Positions 35,374-47,179 of a stretch of 64,000 bases of DNA are shown piece after piece. This DNA is from Topomyia yanbarensis. Taxonomy: Eukaryota; Arthropoda; Insecta; Diptera; Culicidae. The stretch is taken from assembly GCF_030247195.1 (NCBI RefSeq), contig NC_080671.1, forward strand, positions 429,598,539 to 429,662,538, read 5' to 3'. Each line of letters opens with the position of its first letter. Position 1 is the first letter of the stretch. A program made the position numbers and the translations under genes. A model generated the notes under the pieces. The model worked only from the letters and a program-made list of their open reading frames with translations. It was not told where the DNA came from and searched no databases.

Positions 35374-36436
35374 TATTAAATAAAATAAAAGAAAAGAAAA
35401 GAAAGAAAAAAATAAAATAAAATAAAAAGAAATAAACTAAAATAAAATGAAATAAAGCAAAAAAAAAACAAAAATAAATTAAAATAAAAAAATAAAGTAA
35501 AATAAAATGAAATGAAGCAAAATAAACTGATATAAAATAAAATTTAAAAAATGAAATTAAATTGTTTCATTTTATTTTATTTTAGTTTTTTTCCGGAACA
35601 ATCTTCCGCCCAAATACCTAGCGTCAACTGGTTTCGTGTTGATGCTCCATATTGATGGCTTTGCCCGAAACAGGCTAAACAGTTTCGGTGTGCAGCATCA
35701 CTGTTGAGCGGTTTTTTTTTTTGAAAATTTGAAACCGCATTTTTATGAATGTCATACATACTTCGAAATTGACAAAAAATTGGTTAAAGATTCACCAACT
35801 AGTGTATTAATTCTTGCCAATTTTCCATAGAAGTATTTTCCCTTTTCCTTCGTCTCAGGAAATAATAAGCTTGAAGTTCTGCAAGAGACGTAATTCTCGA
35901 CAATTTTCAACCGAAATTGCCTTGTGAAGTCCGCAATAATATACAATAAAATAAAACACACTTAAAAATTAATTAAATGAAATAGAATAAAATAAAATTG
36001 AATGAAGTAAAGTAAAAAAATAAATAAAGTAAAATAAAATAAAATAAAATAGAGCAAAAAATAAGCTAAAATGAAAAATCAAATAAAATAATATAAAAAA
36101 TAAAGAAAAGTAACATAAAATTAAATGAAATAAAATAAAATAAACAATAATAAAATAACATGAAATAAATTAATATAAAATATAATGAAATAAGATATAA
36201 TAAAATAAAATAAGATTAGACAAAATAAAATAAAATGAAATGAAATAAAATAAAGTGAAATGAAATGAAATAGAATAAAATAAAATAAAATAAACTAAAG
36301 CAAAATAAAATAAAATAAAATAAAATCAAATTAAATAAAATTAAATAAAATAACATAGAATATAATAAAATGCAACAAATGAAAATAAAATAAAATAAAG
36401 CCATATAAAATACAATAAAATAAAATAAAAAAAATC
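35374..36436. repeat. AAATA-type pentamer expansions
   Basis: Long runs of (AAAAT)n with TGAAA, AAAGA and AAACA variants at 35374-35570 and 35940-36436, with a similar run at 36775-36945. The stretch from about 35575 to 35940 between them is ordinary DNA. The expansions sit where the surrounding dispersed repeat has an AATAAAATTCAATAGCAG segment, so they probably grew from that seed. Confidence 0.85.
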
Positions 36437-36556
36437 AATAGCAGCCGATGGGAAGTTTGTACCTTTCATTTGAGACTAAAGTTGTGCAAATCGGTTTAGC
36501 CAGAAATGGCATTTTTTGTCACACACATACATTTTTTCAATCGTACTGAGTCGATT

Positions 36557-36727
36557 CTTTTTTTTAATTTTTATTATAAATATTTTAACCTTAGGGTCAT
36601 TCGTCTCTTTTCGGGTTAGAGAAATCTCGTTTGGAAAAATCACTAACCCTATGTGCCGGGTTGAGAATCGAACCCAGGTGAGCTGTGTACAAGGCAAACG
36701 ATTTACCAGCTACGCTTTGTCCGTTCC
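36557..36727 (-). mobile_element. SINE family 1 copy nested in the dispersed repeat
   Basis: On the minus strand it has the A-box region AGCGTAGCTGG, the B box GGTTCGATTCT, and the CTAACCCGAAAAGAGACGAA body. The target duplication CGTACTGAGTCGA (36542-36554) / CGTACTGAGACGA (36728-36740) is 13 bp with one mismatch. The duplicated target is a conserved part of the dispersed repeat, which proves the SINE arrived later. Confidence 0.88.
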
Positions 36728-36964
36728 CGTACTGAGACGAATGGTATATGAAACTCAGCCCTTCGTGTCGTTGTTAAAAATAAAATAATATAAAATAAAA
36801 TATAATGAAAAAAATAAAAAAAAATAAAATGAAATATTATAAACTTAAATAAAATTAAAACAAAATAAAATGAAAAAAATAAAATAAAATGAAATGGCAT
36901 AAAATAACATAAAACAAAATAAAATAAAATAAAAGAACATAAAAAAGTGGTTAAAAAGTCGATA

Positions 36965-37107
36965 GTTGGTAAATCGATTGTCTTGTACGCAACTCATTTG
37001 GGTTTGATTCCCAACACCGCACATCGGGTTAAAGATTTTTCCAGACAAGATTTTTCCAACTCGACTAGAGGAGACTGACCATAAGGTTAAAACCTCTCTA
37101 AATGACA
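36965..37107 (+). mobile_element. SINE family 1 copy, 5' truncated, nested
   Basis: It starts within the A-box region (GTTGGTAAATCGATTG) and has the B-box-like GGTTTGATTCC at 37001-37011 and the AACTCGACTAGAGGAGACTG body. Near-identical flanks, TTAAAAAGTCGATA (36951-36964) and TTAAAAAAGTCAATA (37108-37122), form the target duplication. Confidence 0.8.
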
Positions 37108-37489
37108 TTAAAAAAGTCAATATTTGGTGCGATTGCATTTAACCTTTCTATATGAGAAAAGCAAAATACTTCGGAGAATGTCATGTGTAACCGCACTCTT
37201 TAACTCATAACTCCAGAACCAAAACTCCGATCCGAAAGAAACTCGACCGCAGTTAATAAGGATATTATGCTTCTATTTGAGACTAAGTTTGTGGAAATCA
37301 AGTCGGTCATTCAAGAGAATAAAATGTGTATTTCATTCACGAACTTTGTTACTTCCTCGAAGTTTCCGGTTCCATCGTAGGAGTAGCAGTGGAGCTTGGT
37401 TTTCGAGAGGGCTCCCTATCAGAATCACTCGCCTTGTGCTGGAAGGAAAAGCTTCCATAAGCTCATGAACTGTATTTCCCTAAAAGAAA

Positions 37490-38960
37490 CTTATATGTTG
37501 GAAAGCTACTTAACCCCGTCTTCGTGGCTTTCAACAAAAATGCCATAACAAATTCACGTGAAATGCCTCGTGCATGTATATTTGCGAATAGTGCCATTGC
37601 CGCATGTCGTATATCCGATCTCACAACTCGTGATATTTGTGTGTGTGATGATAACATAAACAAGAAATACATCTATTGTGCGGCATATTTGCCGCATAAT
37701 GAACCATTCCCTTCGGATGACTTCAAAAGGGTTGTATCATACTGCGGCCGAAATTGGTGTCCACTCACAATCGGCAGTGATACGAATGCCCACCACATAA
37801 TTTGGGGTAGCTCAGATACCAATTTGAGAGGAAGCGAATTGATGGAATACTTAAGTAGTTTACATCTGTCTATATTATTAATGTAAGAAATTACCTAACT
37901 TTTGTACGATCTGACAGGGAAGAGGTGATAGATGTAACTCTCTGCTCTGACAGTATTACGCATAAGTTGGCAAAGTTGACTCTTACCCAAGGAGGTAGGA
38001 CCGTCGCCATCTGATCATAAATATATCGTTTTCCATCATTTAAACGCCCCGCCAGATATCGCTCATAGTAGCAGTATACCAAGGGGCTTGCCCGCTTTGA
38101 GTTGTGCGTGCTTCTAAAGGAACACCTTGATGGAATACCGAACATGTTCGACTATAAAAGTTATGCAGAAGAGCTTGGAATTGTAGACACCGTGACGTAT
38201 CGGAGGCATTTAAGATGGTTAGCAAAGCATACAGAAATTCCTGCTGCAACGAATGTCAAAAGTTCCAACGAGACCAGTAGATTGAATATGTGACTTTCGA
38301 AATTGCAACAGAATACATTACACTATCGTTATGGGAAATTATTGTAAAATGCATTCCCAAAAGTGGCGTTACTTATAAGAGCTTTAGACCGATCAGTCTG
38401 ACCTCCTTTCTCCCCAATTCAGTGGAACGTTTAATCAACCACTACATTCGGCATGTTATCAGCGGGGGAAGTTTGCTACCACCCTGTTCCACAATGTTGT
38501 TTACAACATTGAAAAAGCTTTTTCGCAAATGCTCAAGCTTGGAAGTTTTACCTGACATTGAACTTGCTTTTTGACAACGTACCCTTGTCTTTTGGAAGCA
38601 GCACGAGGTCATGGAGTGCCTTTATACACCATGAAATGGATACACGCAATGCTTAGCAACCGACATATGTGCTCGTCGTTGAGACAATTAAATATACGGA
38701 AGCTGAATGTCTGCGGATTTCCTCAAGGTGGTGTGCTGTCACTACTTTTACGGAACCTTATCGCCTGTAGATTGTTGAGGAAACCTGATGAGTTTGGCTT
38801 TCCGACATATGGTTTCGCCGATGATTATCATAACATGACCACCGGTATTTGCAATAACACACTTCTTGATTTAATACTGTAAGCCTTATGTGTTATTAAG
38901 CGAAAGTATTTTTATGTTGGACTATCAGTTTCTCAACAACAATGCAATGGTGCTTCTTAC
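37490..38960 (+). pseudogene. Non-LTR retrotransposon ORF2 relic (endonuclease + RT)
   Basis: ORF2 of such elements nicks DNA with an APE-type endonuclease and primes reverse transcription there. In order I see PRACIFANSAIAACRISDLT, IGSDTNAHHIIWGSSD (the catalytic D-N-H region), VRSDREEVIDVTLCSD and SDHKYIVF (38013-38036, the terminal endonuclease motif). Reverse transcriptase pieces follow: FRPISLTSFLPNSVERLI, RGHGVPLYTMKWIHAMLSNR, GFPQGGVLSLLLRN, and YGFADDY, where the usual YADD/FADD box survives. At least four frameshifts and internal deletions break it, including loss of most of the EN-RT linker and of the first RT aspartate. The GGVLSxLLxNL style suggests the R1/LOA group, with moderate certainty. 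ORF1 is not seen upstream. It lies between the arms of the long inverted repeat. Confidence 0.8.
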
Positions 38961-38989
38961 GTAACGAAAGATTACAACCGAAGCTCGTC

Positions 38990-40720
38990 CGTTGCAGTTC
39001 GAGCATAGTTCATGTCCCTGTCAGCATCTCTCACTACAATTGCACACGAGACAAGAAATGTCACCCACTATAACCTTGCTTAAGGCCAATTGCAGCAGGC
39101 CGTGATTCTGGTTGTGATATTGAGTGTACGGTTCAGATATGTGGACTATTGAAATGCCATGATCGCGTGGGAACGAGCGTTTATATGTTCGTGCTTGAGA
39201 CCACCCTTAGCAATTTCAATCACTAGGGCGTTTTCATCTTTGGGAGATCGTGGTCCCAGGTGTACACCTGGGATAATCGCCAAGGGTTCGATCAGTTGTA
39301 TGTTAACATGTTTGATCATGTGGACGTTTGTATGTCGCGTGTGCTAGTGTGTATGTAACTCCGCGTGTATAAATTCAAGTGTATAACCGTGTTGTCATTA
39401 GCAAATTAGCGTGTATTTCTGAATGTTCGCGCGGAAAGCGAATATGATGTTTAATGTTATATGTACGATTCAGACGCTAGAAAACAGTCGCTAGAGTACC
39501 CAGCAAATGTCGCTCTAAAACTGATTGTCTAGCAAGCGTTATTTTTTGAGAATCGTCCGTCTGAAGGCATGGACCTAGGGTGCTAGCCCCAGAGGTAGGG
39601 GTTTCCGGATGTGACCGATTCGTGATCACGTGTAGTATAATCGCGCATGACCTGAGCAAACGAAAAGCCCATAATACCCCCATACTCATGAGGTTTGACA
39701 TGGGTGTTTGAAATGGGTTTAACCCATGAAAACACCATCACCATGGTCCGGTAGATCCCATATAAAATACCATATGTTGGTATATTGATGGGTTACTGAG
39801 ACCATTTTATGGTGTCTTGATGGTTGTGAATTTTGGCACGGACCATGTTTAAGGTCTATGTGATGTTTGAACCCATGCTCGGGGAGAGCGCGTGTATAAA
39901 TTGTAGGTGTTAGCACGTTGACTTGATCGCAAGAGTATTTTTATGGTGCACAATTACATGTTCGAGTTTGTGACCAGAGCTGTACTATCGCGCAGATCTC
40001 GAGCGTTTATATGCTAAAGGGGTTCGATCACGTGGGCTTGTATGACGAGTGAATGTAACTTCGTGTGTATAAATTCAAGTAACCGCTGGCGTTTGCGCAA
40101 ACCATAAATTTGAGCACACGGTTCAGGTCTAGAGTCTAGACAAGAGTGTTTTCCCCAAAATCACCAGAGTATCCAGCCTAGGCGCTTTGAGACTTCTAGT
40201 GTGTATGAGTTTACGTTCTTTTTTTTCTGAGAGCAAAATTAAATGCATGGACATATGTTGCTACGACCAAAGATAGAGGCTAGCGGATGTGACCGATCCA
40301 GGTTCGCGTGGGAACGGGCGTTGGTATAATCGCACTTAAGGTATAATCGCACAGTATAGACGCGGGCGTTCATAAATTCGTAAGCGCGAACATATGAACT
40401 CATTTGATCACCGAAACGTTTCTATGCATGCAAGATCGCGGGCGTTGGTGTGTGCAGATGAACGCGATTACACGATCGCATGCGTAACCAGATTTGTATT
40501 ATCGTGAAAGACACGAGCGTCTCTATGCTAACGTGTTTGATCGCGTGGGAGTTTTAATGTCGCGTATGCTAGCACGTGTATAACTTCATGGGCTTGTATT
40601 CGTTTATATAACCATGTAGCCATTTGCATATTCGCGTGGGCTTTTGAGTGCTCCCACGCGTCGAATGAGCTTTCCTATCTCACTGGGATCTACCCGGAGA
40701 CTTGATGCCAAATATGTATA
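38990..40720 (+). repeat. CG-rich irregular satellite, block 2
   Basis: Same word order as block 1. The first part, 38990-39150 (GTCACCCACTATAACC, then GGCCAATTGCAGC), matches the end of the long inverted repeat but lacks the 116-bp MITE: a single TTAA stands at 39080-39083. Coding frames are absent. Confidence 0.75.
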
Positions 40721-40731
40721 AGTTCTGTATT

Positions 40732-40895
40732 CAGGGGAAGTTGGTAAATCGATTGCCTTGTTCGCAGTCCACCTGGGTTCTATTCCTAATCCCGCACATA
40801 GGGTTAGACATTTTTCTAGGGGGACTTTCCTAACTCGAATGAAGAGGCAAATTACCGTAAGGTTAAATCCTCTATAATAAGAAAAAAATTAAAAC
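40732..40895 (+). mobile_element. SINE family 1 copy, 5' truncated, in the satellite
   Basis: It starts near GGGGAAGTTGGTAAATCG and has a mutated B box GGTTCTATTCC at 40776-40786 and the SINE body. The target duplication is AGTTCTGTATT (40721-40731) / AGTTTCTGTATT (40896-40907). The same satellite at about 28.94 kb reads GGTTCCGTATTTAGAGTAGG with no SINE, giving an empty site. Confidence 0.85.
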
Positions 40896-40999
40896 AGTTT
40901 CTGTATTGTAGAGTGGTAGCTTTCGTACGAGTATGATGTATGATCGCGCGAGAGCGGGCGTTTCTATGTTGGTACATAAGATAGCTTTTATAAAATACT

Positions 41000-41289
41000 A
41001 GCTAATACCCATTGCGCGTTGCTCCAACTTTCAACGATATAGGAGGAAAACACAATTTGTTCCGAGGCGCTATCTGGCGGGCAGATAATTCCCAACTAAC
41101 AATGCACAAACATGCTCCATAACAATGTATAAATGCTATTATGCCTATTATGTATAAATTTTGACGGTATTTGGTTAAGCCGTTTGATAATACGCTATTT
41201 TTTTCCTTCTTGTTTATTTGACACGGCTCAATGCGTCAGCCTAACTAAGCCATGGGTCATTTATGATTTTTACAATATGTAAAAATTAA
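41000..41289. other. Repeat-derived DNA, possible LINE 3' end
   Basis: Begins ACTAGCTAATACCCATTGCG, a wording I associate with ends of common arthropod repeats. On the minus strand, AGCCGTGTCAAATAAAC (near 41212-41228) resembles a mosquito LINE 3' untranslated end. If so, it would belong to the ORF1 relic next to it, with ORF2 deleted. This is inference. Confidence 0.35.
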
Positions 41290-41990
41290 AATTAACTTCT
41301 AACTGTTCATCGGTGCCTTGTCGACGCAGCTTGCTGCTGCGTGTTGAGATCTTCTTCTTTGGCGGTGAAACATTAGGTGCGTTGTCTGCCGCACCTTGGG
41401 GGTCATTCAGTCCGTCTTCTTCCGCATTTTTTTTTCACGTTCATGTCGTCATTCATTGAAACTGAATTCATAATGCTTACGGTCGGATGTTCTTGTTTGT
41501 TTCTCGTACTTACGGGTCGCTGTAATAAATCCTTCTTCGTCGGCATTTATTGGTTGTTGATTTGGAATAATCGTTGTTGGTAATGGTAGTTGGTTTAGTG
41601 GTACTGGACCCGATCGTCAGTCGTTGGTTTAACAACCGGTTGTGGTATAGCATACGACGACTGTCTAGCGGTTTCGGTCGAAACAGGTGGAATTACCCCA
41701 GCAGCCTCTGCGCAAGGTTTTCCGTGGTGTAGCGGCTGATCACAGCAAGTAGGAATCTACCCTGGGTAAGTGTCCAGTGTTCGTTGAGAATATGCATCCC
41801 ATGCAGATCAGCTCAATGTATTGCCTTGAGCTGATCTGCATGGGACGGTTAAGTAGAAGAAAATAGGTTTTACTGGACGCATTCTCACCATACGAACGTT
41901 TGCGAATATGATCAGTACCACATGACGTAGATGGTGGAATTGCACAGCATTAAGTTTTGCTACGTTGAGCTTCATGTTCACCTTCCAGCA
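41290..41990 (-). pseudogene. LINE ORF1 relic with zinc-knuckle remnant
   Basis: ORF1 of mosquito non-LTR elements binds element RNA. On the minus strand the pieces in order are FANVRMVRMRPVKPIFFYLT (end of the RRM-like core), SQRTLDTYPG, stop, IPTC directly followed by CDQPLHHGKPC, then AEAAGVIPPVSTETARQSS and, near the C-terminus, NVSPPKKKISTRSSK. CDQPLHHGKPC is the C-X4-H-X4-C half of a zinc knuckle. The expected two residues between the first two cysteines are missing (a 6-nt deletion), and Gln is replaced by a stop. A hairpin at 41797-41845 separates the RRM-like part from the knuckle. Family assignment is from memory. Confidence 0.6.
41797..41845. repeat. 20-bp-arm hairpin inside the ORF1 relic
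   Basis: TCCCATGCAGATCAGCTCAA (41797-41816) and its exact reverse complement (41826-41845) flank a 9-nt loop. It interrupts an otherwise readable ORF1 peptide between the YLT and SQRTL parts, so it looks like a foldback insertion or an inverted duplication made during repair. Confidence 0.9.
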
Positions 41991-44900
41991 ACAATTGCTC
42001 CACTTACCAAATCGGTGATCTTACCGGACATTTCGAGCAGTCAATAGAAACATGGTTTGTCCGCTACGGGGTAAAAACTTGCTTTGCATTGTAACTCACT
42101 GTTTGTTCACGTTTCACACACCAGTTAGAAGGAATCAATTTTTGCTTATTTGACTACTTCGCCAGGACGTTCATATTTATAGGTATGCGTGAATGAAAGC
42201 GTTTGCGACCGGGTCTCTATTATCGCGAAAGGCTCAAGCGTTTGTATATTATTGCACGAGTTCTTTTAACGGCGCGGGAATTTCTGTTGAGTTTCGTTTT
42301 CATATTCTAGAATTCTTTTGAGTTTTGCTAAGAAAGAAACAACAAAAGAAAAATCAACATGTTGATTGACCGTCTGTTCATTCGAGACAATTCGCTTCGT
42401 TCAAACGCTTAACCGCGAGATTTCAATATTCAGCCATTCGCAGCGCGCTAGTCCCATCCACGAATGAAGTAGATATAATACTTTGAATGCGATTGTCGGC
42501 GAATGGAGTTTTTTAGCGAGGACCATTGCGGTGAACGTGATATCTCAAAAACTGTCCAGCCAATTTTTATACTTTTTCAATAGTTCGTATATACGTTCTC
42601 GGGAACGGTTCATTTTTCAACCAAAAAATTTCAAATCTTTGCAATAAATCTTTGTTCAAAACTTTGAACACTTCAAACATCCATTTTTTGTCAACATGTT
42701 TTTTTCATTGGAAATTTATTTTTTTTTGGGATACCAGTTATGGATTTACAGTCTCAACAAACATTGAAATCTCCATCGTTAATTTAGATCTTTCATCGAT
42801 ATAGTGCTTAAATTTACCTCACCAACCATCCCCCGTACCTTTCTAGGCTGACAATGGTCCATCTTCTTTCCCGTTAATTGTGCTGGCTGACGGTTTGGAG
42901 GTACTAGGAGAATATGTTGCGAAACCAACACTTTTTGTTATTTAAGCATCTGTTGTTGGTTGAGCATCCTTTTATGGCTGGCTCGAAAATGTCGATAGCT
43001 GGATGTTGAATTTGTTTTAGTAGCACAAAACCTGTGCCAGGGTTACGTACACTGGATAATATTCTACCAAAATATTTTTTTTCTGATTTTCCTATTTACC
43101 ATCATTGAAATATAACCAAATTCAAACCACGGCACAAAAAACAACTCGCTTTCAACAGTCAACTTATGTTACTTGCAAAATAGTGCTTCCAAATTCATAA
43201 CTGGCATATCCAACCGAACACACACCCATTCGAAGAGCTTCAAGTACCCTCCAGATAGGACATTCCCACTCGTACATCGACTCGACAGCATCGTTCCGCA
43301 AGTTCCATCACCTATTTTCGGCTCCCTCTCTTTATTTTATATCCAACCAAAGCAAAAAAAGGGACTGGCGCAAGGCAAACGTAGTTTTGCATATTTTTTG
43401 GCCTATAATCACAATGAAGAGACAGATAAACTTCTAGTTGTCTGCCGTCCAAACATTTTGGAGTGGAACGATCTATGCATATAATTAGACACGGAAGTGA
43501 AGGTGGTTATTGTTCTACATCTCTATATGTTGTTCAAAAGCGTAGATGGACTTAAAAATCGGACAAATATCGAACATGCATATCCTGCAGACCATCATCC
43601 AACAGATGTCGTTGGCAAACCTTGGCCAACGAATTTTTCTCTACCAAACCATCAAGTGGAACCCAATTTAAATTTAATGCTGTTTAAACAATTTTTCGAA
43701 GCGAAAAGCTTCCAACCTGCACAGCGGAGAAAGAGCTCTGTAAAGTGGTGTGAAATCCAGCTTTTTCCACCTCATTCCGGCGTGGTGATGGCGGCGGCGG
43801 TGGCGGTAGTGGTGGCGGTGACAGTGGCAACAGCAGCAGCACCTGAAGTGAATTTTATTCTCCGTCGACGACGGGACGATGGGCTTTTGCAACTGAGGCA
43901 CTTCTAGTGTTTTAATTTTTACTACAACACCTTTCGTCGGAACACGAAACGGTATGGCGCCACCCGAGGACGATACGAGTGAGTCTCCTGTACGGAGGCT
44001 GCTCCTTCGCAACTCTTGGTTGCTGCCCCAGATACTCTGCTCGGTTATTATGTTTCGTTTGGTGCGACAGGGAAAAATGGGTGTGAAAATCTAATTGAAC
44101 GAAAGTCAACTGCTAATGAATGTATGGGACGGAAAGGGGCTTCCCCCGGCTTTGATGATGATGATGATGAAGATGATGCTGGTGATGACGATGAAAATGA
44201 TGAGAATCAAGTAGATGAAGGAGTAAGGGCTCTAGAATTGAATTATGTACCTACATTTCATTGGAAGCAGGCTGTTCATATCGGGGCTTGTAGGTCATGC
44301 AGTTCTGTCCGACGACTTGGTAGTAATCTAGGGTGACCATAGAATCATATGAATGTAGTCCGCTTGGAAGAAAATTTTGTTAGGTCTGGCGGGCTGATTC
44401 GCCGCATAGATTACCCTTCGTTTCTCTTTGTTTGAATTTTGCCATGAATAGCTCAGGGAAGCTACTTAAGACCGTTGATGTTTTCGCTTTACTTCAATGA
44501 CGTCTTTTTCTACTAAAGACTCCTTGCTGGCCCTTCACAGACCATTTCAAAATATTTTATCTCATCTGCTCAATTGATAATTTTAGATTTCTCCAACAAA
44601 AGCTGGAAATCTTCGCTGATTGTGGTGAAGCAAGAGCTGCGATCGAATTCTAGCAAGATCGAACGACGTGACCTTCGAAAGCCTGGTAAAAAATTTATCA
44701 AGCAGAGCGAGAGCTAACGGGGTGGGTACGGGTCCCCGGTCGACTGTCTTGAGTTTTCACTCGACCGGTATAGTCACCCTAAGTAATCGAGAGCAGGATG
44801 CTCTACAGCAACCGGAAACCCCCATACCTATCTGATGAGCTTCTGACTGATATTCACATACAAGGGATAATCATATTTCGAACCATACCCCAGCCAAACG

Positions 44901-45559
44901 CTTCGCTATAATGAAAGTTCTGTCCTGTAACGAAGAGTGCAGAGTCCTTTGCCCAAACTGTACTCACATGTGTGTGAACATTTATTGGGAACTGGGAGGG
45001 CAAAATGATGGCAACGTTTCCCTTCGAATGTAAATTTTATGATTCACTTTCGTAGATATGGAGAGCTGTTAATTTGATGTTCTTTTTATAGCCTCTGTAC
45101 CTCTTGTCATCTGGGAAATGGAACCTTTGTGAACTCATCGTGTACGTACCTGGAATGAGATAAAATGAATAGAATTATTACTTTTGATTGTAGAACGAAG
45201 TGATTAGCGAACAGAGACATGCTGATGTCCGTCAGTCCTGGAATTATTTTACTGAGGTATAAAGTATCACGTAACGCATCTCAAGTCAGATAAATGTGAA
45301 TTATTAAAACTATAGAAATACTCTGAGGGTTCGTTCTCCTTGATCGGTCGAAATAAAGATTAGTTATATGTCAACATGATGTCACGGCACTGGGTCTTGG
45401 CTGTAATGACGAGAACCAAATACATCATCCCCTAGATCCTCAGGGCTGTCTTGTGACCAGTCGGAACCCCTGGACAATATTGTTTTTTCTTAGGACTAAG
45501 TTGACTGAAATCAGAAGCGCCTGTTTCAAGGATTCGTTTGACTACTCCTTTGACCATAC
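41991..45559. other. No recognisable gene; two trinucleotide tracts
   Basis: Mostly ordinary DNA. A small piece of CG-rich satellite lies at 42170-42260. A GGTGGC-type tract lies at about 43781-43845 and a GATGAT-type tract at about 44152-44205. The two overlapping frames at 43497-43907 (plus) and 43674-44012 (minus) are open largely because of the first tract (Val/Ala or His repeats). I recognise no domain. Confidence 0.5.
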
Positions 45560-46000
45560 ATTATAATTGCAGGGTTACCATAAGCTTAATTGGGAATACC
45601 TTTGTATGAATATTGCATTAAAACTTGAATTTTACATTTACAATGCAATCAAGCTCTATATTAGCATGGTAAATGCATACGCGCATGGCCGAAATATAGC
45701 AGCATCGCCAGCTCTATATATGTATTTAAAGCTGATATAAGGCATACATGCTTTACGCATCTTTAAGACATGAATACTTTACATATGAAATTAGTGCTAC
45801 TATAAAGCAAACATAAAACCGATAAAAAGCTATTGAATTGCTGCGTGTTTACTCATCTTGTTGTTGCATCTTCTCTTGAGAATTTTATTCGGCATAGTTC
45901 ATTACATTAGAACATATGCAATATAGCCTAGGCAGCAACGCACTTGACGTAAGGAACAAGGCAAGGCTCTGTTCGAGACTTACTAAATGTTATAGTTGTA
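45560..46000. other. AT-rich DNA next to the inverted repeat
   Basis: AT-rich, with ATATAAAGC-type words (for example 45655-45830). It could be remains of an AT-rich MITE, but no ends are visible. Confidence 0.4.
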
Positions 46001-46993
46001 AAACATTATTTATAGCGGGTGAGTACCATTCCGTTCAGATTAAATTATTCATTACAATGCACTAAAGTCAATCACAGTTCTAAACAGCATTTTAATATTT
46101 CTCCTTTTTGTTGATCATTCCAAAAAGAGCAAATAAGAAAACGCTACAAAAATTATATGGAAAATGACAGCAAATTGAAGCTTTGTAGTAGCATGGCCAT
46201 TGCCGATATCAGGCTTTTAAATTTGACACTTATACACTGGTGCGATATATTGGCATTAGTAATGCAGAAAACGGGCTGTGTCAATCCATACCATACAAAA
46301 TTTCGCTTTTTCTGGCATTATATCAGCATTATATTAGCATTATATCAGCATTATATCAAACTACCGGGCTTAACGGCCTATACGAAAATTTAAAGCAAAC
46401 ATTGAATAGGCTACGATACAATGCCAATTAGTTACTTGTGTTGATCACACCTTACACAATGCCAACCGATGAAAAACACATAGCAAAAAGCCATTACAAT
46501 TGATCTCCTGCTTACAATTTAAACTGCTGAAACTTATCTGTTATACACACTAGTCGCTGAAATGATGAAACTCAACATAGTCGATTTCCAACTTCAGGAA
46601 AAGCCACACACACACACTCTCGTGTAGTAAATATTTCGTTTCGCTAAAAGACGGTCGAACCTTGATGTCCTTGAAATATTTTGTTGCTTTCTAATTGTAT
46701 ACGTAAGGGGTAAAGTGTTAAAAAAATTGCGACATTTTTTAAAAGTTTTAAGATTTAATTTTTTTGTAAGATTAAATTTTCAAAATTATCAGAACTTTAG
46801 ATTTAAAAAATCTGAAAAATTTGTAAATTTTTAAAAAATTTGAAAAATTTAAAAATTAAAAGAAAATTAAGAACAATAATTTTGAGAGTTATCCTACTGG
46901 AGTTGTAAAGCTATGGTCTCGGCATGGCTCCCCGTCAGAATCACTCACTACAATTGCAGACGAGACGGGAAATGTCACCCACTAAAACACTGC

Positions 46994-47117
46994 TTAACCC
47001 TCCGAAAGTTGCGCAAATAGCTCACTGAACGAGCAGCCGCAGCTGCTCTAAGACGATTTCACTAGATGTTCAAAGCAGCGTGCACTCAGTGCACTAGCGC
47101 GATTCCTGGAAGATTAA
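46994..47117. mobile_element. 116-bp TTAA-flanked MITE, right arm copy
   Basis: TTAA at 46994-46997 and 47114-47117 flank the same 116-bp element as at 30.94 kb, in inverted orientation. It was therefore already present before the unit was inverted and duplicated. Confidence 0.85.
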
Positions 47118-47179
47118 GGCTAATTGCAGCGGGCAGTGATTCTGAATGTGATATTGATTGTACGGTTCAGATATGTGCG

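Larger units (their letters stand above)
34765..37320 (-). repeat. Mosquito dispersed repeat, minus-orientation array
   Basis: Read on the minus strand it starts with the TTTGC-TTTCTCATATAGAAA terminus (about 37144-37166 on the plus strand) and ends with CACTAGGTGGATTAAAACAG at about 34770-34790. In between come the CGACTCAGTACGA and TCAGCC-type blocks and the AAAGGTACAAACTTCCCATC block, matching 56.86-59.9 kb in reverse. It is interrupted by two SINEs and by AAATA expansions. A further partial unit continues to about 37320. No coding frame is present. Confidence 0.8.

Noticed and set aside
43497..44012. Protein-coding exon with Val/Ala or His-rich region
   Set aside because: Open frames on both strands are caused by a GGTGGC trinucleotide tract, and no domain or splice context could be supported.
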